From an uncultured Bacteroides sp. (lineage in GTDB: Bacteria > Bacteroidota > Bacteroidia > Bacteroidales > Bacteroidaceae), in contig CAAEFE010000122.1 in assembly GCA_900755095.1 (NCBI GenBank), positions 62,001-126,000 on the forward strand: 64,000 nucleotides of DNA, in the 5' to 3' direction. Below the pieces are notes generated by a model. It saw only the letters and a program-made list of their open reading frames with translations, was not told where the DNA came from and did not search any database. The number at the start of each line of letters is the position of its first letter. Within the stretch, counting starts at the first letter, position 1. Both the position numbers and the translations under genes were made by a program. Positions 60,539 to 64,000 of the stretch are shown here, piece by piece.

Positions 60539-62125
60539 TTAAAGCGATTGATTCAATAAAGTTATAATCGAACGTGCCGGAATCCGGACTGTTCTTCCAC
60601 TCTTCACTTTCTCAACGGGTAGCAGATCTTCTCCTTCTACATCCGAAGTGCGATACACCTGCCATCGAGTTTTCTTGCCATTTATCTTATTGATTGAAAA
60701 CTCTTTGTCTTCCTGCGCATAGTTAATGAGAACAACAGCGTATGAGCCGTCCGCATTTTGATAAGCAGAACACATCAGTCCTTTTTGGTCCGTATCGCCT
60801 CCGGGGATTAAATTCCCCGCTTGATCGAAAGCAGAAACCGACAGGCGGACAGCTCCCGGACGGATGAAGCGACTATAATTACCCAAAGCCCACATGAGTT
60901 TGGAGTCTTCTACCCGACCATCCTTCAAGTCATCATTCGTGTATTCCCGAATCAGCCCGTCTTTATAATCGCCGCCGATGGCACGCCACCACTGCCAGCT
61001 CTTCGCTCCCGCATATACGATGTCATGATGGATGATACGGGCAACGTAAAGTGCCGTCTTCATCGTACGGTCGAAGCCGTGACCGCCGCCTATCTCTTCG
61101 TCATTCCCCATGATACAGGTTTCTGACTGCCAGAAGCCGACGTTGTATTTATCCAGAGCTTCACGCAGTTGGCAGCGCATGGCACGCAGTTCACTCAGAG
61201 GAGTCGTTGTCCAGTAACTATGACCAAGCATCAGTCGGGGCACATTGGGCGTATCACCCAAATACGTATCCACACTGTCGGGGCAGAAGAAAGCCTGAAT
61301 CTGATAGCCACGCTGCCAGTCCGTCTGATGAGTACGGAGCATACAGCGATAGTCCGAAGATTCGTTCACCATAATCTGTGTATCCATTTTCCGGTTCACA
61401 AACTCCCGGCTTAGCAGACGGACGGTTCGGGCTACTTCCCGATTGGTTGCCGGAGAGCCTTCCTGCTTCGGTCCTACCCAGTTCCAATGCCCGTCCGGTT
61501 CGTTGAAAGGACAGATATAGTTGAACTTTATCCCGTCGTGCTTCTCTACTCCTTCTACTACATCGGCCAGGAAACGGACATATTTCTCGTAACATTCCGG
61601 CTTCAGATTGGCGGTTCCTCCACGACCGGTATTGGTAGCCAGGCCGTTCTGAGTATAATAGACAGGAGGGGAGTTCAGAAATGCGAGGAATTTAGTGACG
61701 CCCCGTTCTTTTGCCAGTTTCAGAAAGTTGCGCTGCCCCTGTTGCTTGTTCCAGTCGTAGATTCCGTCGGCATTCATGAAGCATTCGGTACGCATCCACG
61801 AAGAACCGATCTGACTGGCTTCTCCCTGCTCGGTACTACCTGCACCGACATTGAAACGCCAAAGAGACAGGCCGATTCCTTTCGGTTTTCCATTCGCATC
61901 GTTCTCTGTGCTGAACAGCCAGTCGGCTATCTGGTTTTGTTTCTCCTGTGGCCATAAGCCAAGGATGTGCATACTCCAGGCATCGGAAGCACCGAAGTGC
62001 TCCATTGTCTGTAGCGGTTTGTCCACTTCAATCTGATAACGTAGGTCGGGGGCGGGCTGGGAACAGCTGGTAGCTATACCTATATATAAAAAAGCTAAGG
62101 CGACTGACAGTAATTTATAGTTCAT
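60539..62125 (-). CDS. GH30 family glycosidase, lipoprotein (GH30_5-like)
   Basis: 528 aa with lipobox ATSC (Cys about 21). The barrel opens at 'MEHFGASDAWSMHILG', and 'GIGLSLWRFNVGAGS' and 'FLAFLNSPPVYYTQNG' are typical of the galactanase-like branch of GH30. The acid/base is Glu209 in PFNEPDGHW and the nucleophile Glu335 in WQSETCIM. A C-terminal beta-sandwich ('SAYQNADGSYAVVLINY') follows. Endo-beta-1,6-galactanases of GH30_5 share this pattern; the activity on galactan is inference. It is the last gene of the minus-strand run SusD, DUF1735 lipoprotein, GH30, but a terminator-like hairpin and a -7-like element precede it, so it may also have its own promoter. Confidence 0.88.
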   Translation of the reverse strand: MNYKLLSVALAFLYIGIATSCSQPAPDLRYQIEVDKPLQTMEHFGASDAWSMHILGLWPQEKQNQIADWLFSTENDANGKPKGIGLSLWRFNVGAGSTEQGEASQIGSSWMRTECFMNADGIYDWNKQQGQRNFLKLAKERGVTKFLAFLNSPPVYYTQNGLATNTGRGGTANLKPECYEKYVRFLADVVEGVEKHDGIKFNYICPFNEPDGHWNWVGPKQEGSPATNREVARTVRLLSREFVNRKMDTQIMVNESSDYRCMLRTHQTDWQRGYQIQAFFCPDSVDTYLGDTPNVPRLMLGHSYWTTTPLSELRAMRCQLREALDKYNVGFWQSETCIMGNDEEIGGGHGFDRTMKTALYVARIIHHDIVYAGAKSWQWWRAIGGDYKDGLIREYTNDDLKDGRVEDSKLMWALGNYSRFIRPGAVRLSVSAFDQAGNLIPGGDTDQKGLMCSAYQNADGSYAVVLINYAQEDKEFSINKINGKKTRWQVYRTSDVEGEDLLPVEKVKSGRTVRIPARSIITLLNQSL

Positions 62126-62258
62126 CGTGAAATTTGTTTTTTATAATTTTAAAGTGATAGTACAAAAATACGTGATTACAGCTAACCTTGGAGAACACAA
62201 AACGACCAAAAACTACCACAAATCTTGCAATGTCACAAATTATAAGGCTGAATAAAAT

Positions 62259-62295
62259 AAATGGCAGATTTAAGTATTCCTTAAACCTGCCATTT
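62259..62295 (-). terminator. Hairpin between DUF1735 and GH30 genes
   Basis: A 16-bp stem (62259-62274 with 62280-62295; AAATGGCAG...CTGCCATTT, one wobble) with a 5-nt loop lies about 80 bp after the DUF1735 stop, followed on the minus strand by an AT-rich run. Confidence 0.75.
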
Positions 62296-62373
62296 ATTAT
62301 TTCATCGACTTAAAGCAGCTCCTTTTTCTACCTTGCTGATAACCTAATTTAGTTACTAGATTTACAAGTCCAT

Positions 62374-63261
62374 TTAGTTGCTACCTGCATCTTCATCCTG
62401 ATAGGTAAACGTACCCACCATCTGATAAGTCTTGCCATCCGCAGTATACTTATAATCTACATTAAAAACTTTCGAGTTCTGATTATAAGTACATGTACCA
62501 TCAATCAAGTCAAAATCCTCCCATGCCGAGATAGTGACATTGTTACCAGCATCAACTTTCAGTACAACAGCATGTTTCTTGATATTGGCAGTTGTTTCTG
62601 CCTGTTGCTCGTTATAGAAACGCACTGCATTTTCTTCTGTAGCTTTCAATGTTCTGACTATAGTAATAGAAGTGGATGCAACTATTTCATCATTACTATC
62701 CAGTTCGTGCCGAAGAGCTTTGAAGATGTAATTACCTGAGTATTTATTTACCAGATTGAAGGATACAATAAGTGCCGAGTCCTTCTGGTTGATCTCATAA
62801 CCGGCAGAAGAAGAAGCAATCTTGAAAGTTATCGCATAGAGCGAATCGCACTCCAGACCTTCTGTTTTAACTTTAAAGGGAACTCTCGCATAAGTTTCGC
62901 CGGCTTTCAATGTAGTAGTATAAGAAGGTACCTCAAAAGCACTGGTAGCAAGTCCCTGATATTTGATATCAGTCGCAAGGAACTTGAACTTTTTATTATA
63001 CCAGTCAATTACACTGTTATGGCTTTCCAGAGTCACATCCACATTCCCGTCAATCAAAAGAGAGCCACTTACACCCACTGTAATGAATCCTTCCTGCACT
63101 TCACTGCTATAAGCAAGTTCTTTAGTCACAAGATTGCTGGAAGCGCCGATCAGATAGAGTGTCTTCTTATATTGCTCCTTATCAAGCGGGCTTTCATAAT
63201 CACAGCTACTTAAAACGACCAATAACAAAAGTATCGGATATAGTATTTTATTGATATTCAT
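62374..63261 (-). CDS. DUF1735 lipoprotein, SusE-position surface protein
   Basis: 295 aa with lipobox VLSSC (Cys about 20). The N-terminal domain (about 30-160) matches the DUF1735 pattern ('YLIGASSNLVTKELAYSSEVQEGFITVGVSGSLLIDGNVDVTLESHNSVIDWYNKK', 'TTLKAGETYARVPFKVKTEGLECDSLYAITFKI'). The C-terminal half (about 165-290) resembles DUF4361 ('YSGNYIFKALRHELDSNDEIVASTSITIVRTL'). It follows SusD in the third PUL and should bind glycan at the cell surface. It has no enzyme motif. It differs from the 5.4-kb protein in lacking the discoidin-like domain. Confidence 0.85.
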   Translation of the reverse strand: MNINKILYPILLLLVVLSSCDYESPLDKEQYKKTLYLIGASSNLVTKELAYSSEVQEGFITVGVSGSLLIDGNVDVTLESHNSVIDWYNKKFKFLATDIKYQGLATSAFEVPSYTTTLKAGETYARVPFKVKTEGLECDSLYAITFKIASSSAGYEINQKDSALIVSFNLVNKYSGNYIFKALRHELDSNDEIVASTSITIVRTLKATEENAVRFYNEQQAETTANIKKHAVVLKVDAGNNVTISAWEDFDLIDGTCTYNQNSKVFNVDYKYTADGKTYQMVGTFTYQDEDAGSN

Positions 63262-63309
63262 AACAAACGTTTTTTACTTAATTATTAATTCTGTACTTCG
63301 TGTGCAAAA

Positions 63310-64000
63310 TTACCATCCCGGATTCTGAACCAGTTTCGGGTTCTTATCCATCGTTGTACGAGGGATAGGCAGGAAGTAATCTTTATAAGAGAATACACGA
63401 TGCGAACGAGTATTATTGATCACTGTTTCCGTATGGAATGCTTTACGGTCTGTGCTACGTGCAGCAATGTTCATACCTGTTACAGGCTCATTGTATGCAT
63501 CGATTGCATCTCCCCATCTACGCAAATCGTGATAACGTCTGCCTTCACAGAAAAACTCCACCCGTCTTTCACGCTTAATCAAATCCCGCATCGTAGTCAC
63601 ATCCCTTGCATCATCCGCTGTAATGCCCGGCAAACCGGCTCTATAGCGAACCATATTAAAGTATTTCACCATCTCGTCTACATCACGGCTCACTGTAATC
63701 CCATTCTCTTCGTCGGTATATGTATTACTTCCCAACTCATTCAATGCTTCCACATAGTTGAGCAGCACCTCTGCATAACGCATGATCGGGAAAGTTTTCG
63801 ACTTCATCATACCTTTCAGCTGATCCTCTACATAATGAATGTACTTCTTGCAGGTAAAACCAGTGTGGTTATAATCTTCAGGATGATCGGACGACGGTGC
63901 AGCAGTACCATTAGCATAGTAAGTAACTGTCTGCTTAGTCTGATTACCTTCGGTTCCGATGTAAGAAAGTCCGCTCCAGTAGCAATGGTTAAAACCTACG
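63310..64000 (-). CDS. SusD/RagB-family lipoprotein, N-terminal part beyond the window
   Basis: The frame stays open to the window edge with no stop, so the ATG at 63810 is internal and the protein continues upstream. The visible part carries the conserved C-terminal SusD helices: 'PIMRYAEVLLNYVEALNEL', 'MVKYFNMVRYRAGLPGI', 'ERRVEFFCEGRRYHDLRRWGDA' and 'SYKDYFLPIPRTTMDKNPKLVQNPGW'. It begins a minus-strand run with the DUF1735 lipoprotein and GH30. The SusC partner must lie just outside the window. Confidence 0.93.
   Translation of the reverse strand, partial: VGFNHCYWSGLSYIGTEGNQTKQTVTYYANGTAAPSSDHPEDYNHTGFTCKKYIHYVEDQLKGMMKSKTFPIMRYAEVLLNYVEALNELGSNTYTDEENGITVSRDVDEMVKYFNMVRYRAGLPGITADDARDVTTMRDLIKRERRVEFFCEGRRYHDLRRWGDAIDAYNEPVTGMNIAARSTDRKAFHTETVINNTRSHRVFSYKDYFLPIPRTTMDKNPKLVQNPGW

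Overview
The window is chromosomal DNA of a gut Bacteroides species, most likely of the thetaiotaomicron/ovatus group. The signs are many SusC/SusD pairs, FecR-type anti-sigma factors with ECF sigma factors, SusE/F-position lipoproteins, glycoside hydrolases with Bacteroidota lipoprotein signals, and promoters of the Bacteroides type (TTG, about 20 bp, TAnnTTTG). I could not run searches, so species and gene symbols are conservative. No rRNA, tRNA, CRISPR array, insertion sequence or phage was recognised.

Layout. (1) 1-2.8 kb: the end of a secreted metallophosphoesterase, and a MscS-type channel. (2) 3-25.4 kb: a large polysaccharide utilisation locus (PUL 1). A minus-strand block carries GH36 alpha-galactosidase, a DUF1735/discoidin-like lipoprotein, SusD, SusC and GH31. 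A plus-strand block carries an ECF sigma factor, FecR, SusC with an STN domain, SusD, a GH43-like beta-propeller enzyme and a six-hairpin glycosidase-like protein. Three promoters in this locus share one element, TGTGG-N17-GTCTT, so the local sigma factor probably drives both SusCD pairs and GH31. (3) 25.6-26.6 kb: a Ca2+/Na+ antiporter.

(4) 26.7-46.6 kb: a second locus (PUL 2). It has a DUF4874/DUF4832 lipoprotein, a DUF2264 protein, an alkaline-phosphatase-superfamily enzyme, SusC, SusD, GH30, a lipoprotein with three Ig-like domains, GH130 mannosylglucose phosphorylase, an SSS symporter, and a phosphoesterase fused to a PQQ-type propeller. Four promoters here share a 60-bp operator-promoter block with fixed spacing, which ties dispersed genes into one regulon. 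An unrelated AAA ATPase (DUF4143) sits inside the locus. A candidate small RNA of about 130 nt lies at 29.86-29.99 kb.

(5) 46.6-52.5 kb: an ORF6N protein, then a housekeeping run of acetyltransferase-like protein, topoisomerase IV subunit B, coaD and an S41 protease. (6) 52.6-57 kb: a TonB-dependent receptor followed by its own ECF sigma factor and FecR. (7) 57-60.5 kb: an accessory patch with a cysteine-rich hypothetical protein, a RhuM protein, an HU-like protein and a truncated second RhuM. (8) 60.5-64 kb, minus strand: the end of a third PUL with SusD (cut by the window edge), a DUF1735 lipoprotein and a second GH30.

The most unusual signal is a set of four intergenic tandem arrays (about 12.5, 30.0, 41.9 and 58.1 kb). 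They have unrelated unit sequences but the same 22-bp period, and most units have a dyad-symmetric core. The array at 58.1 kb begins just downstream of a well-formed Bacteroides promoter and is symmetric as a whole.
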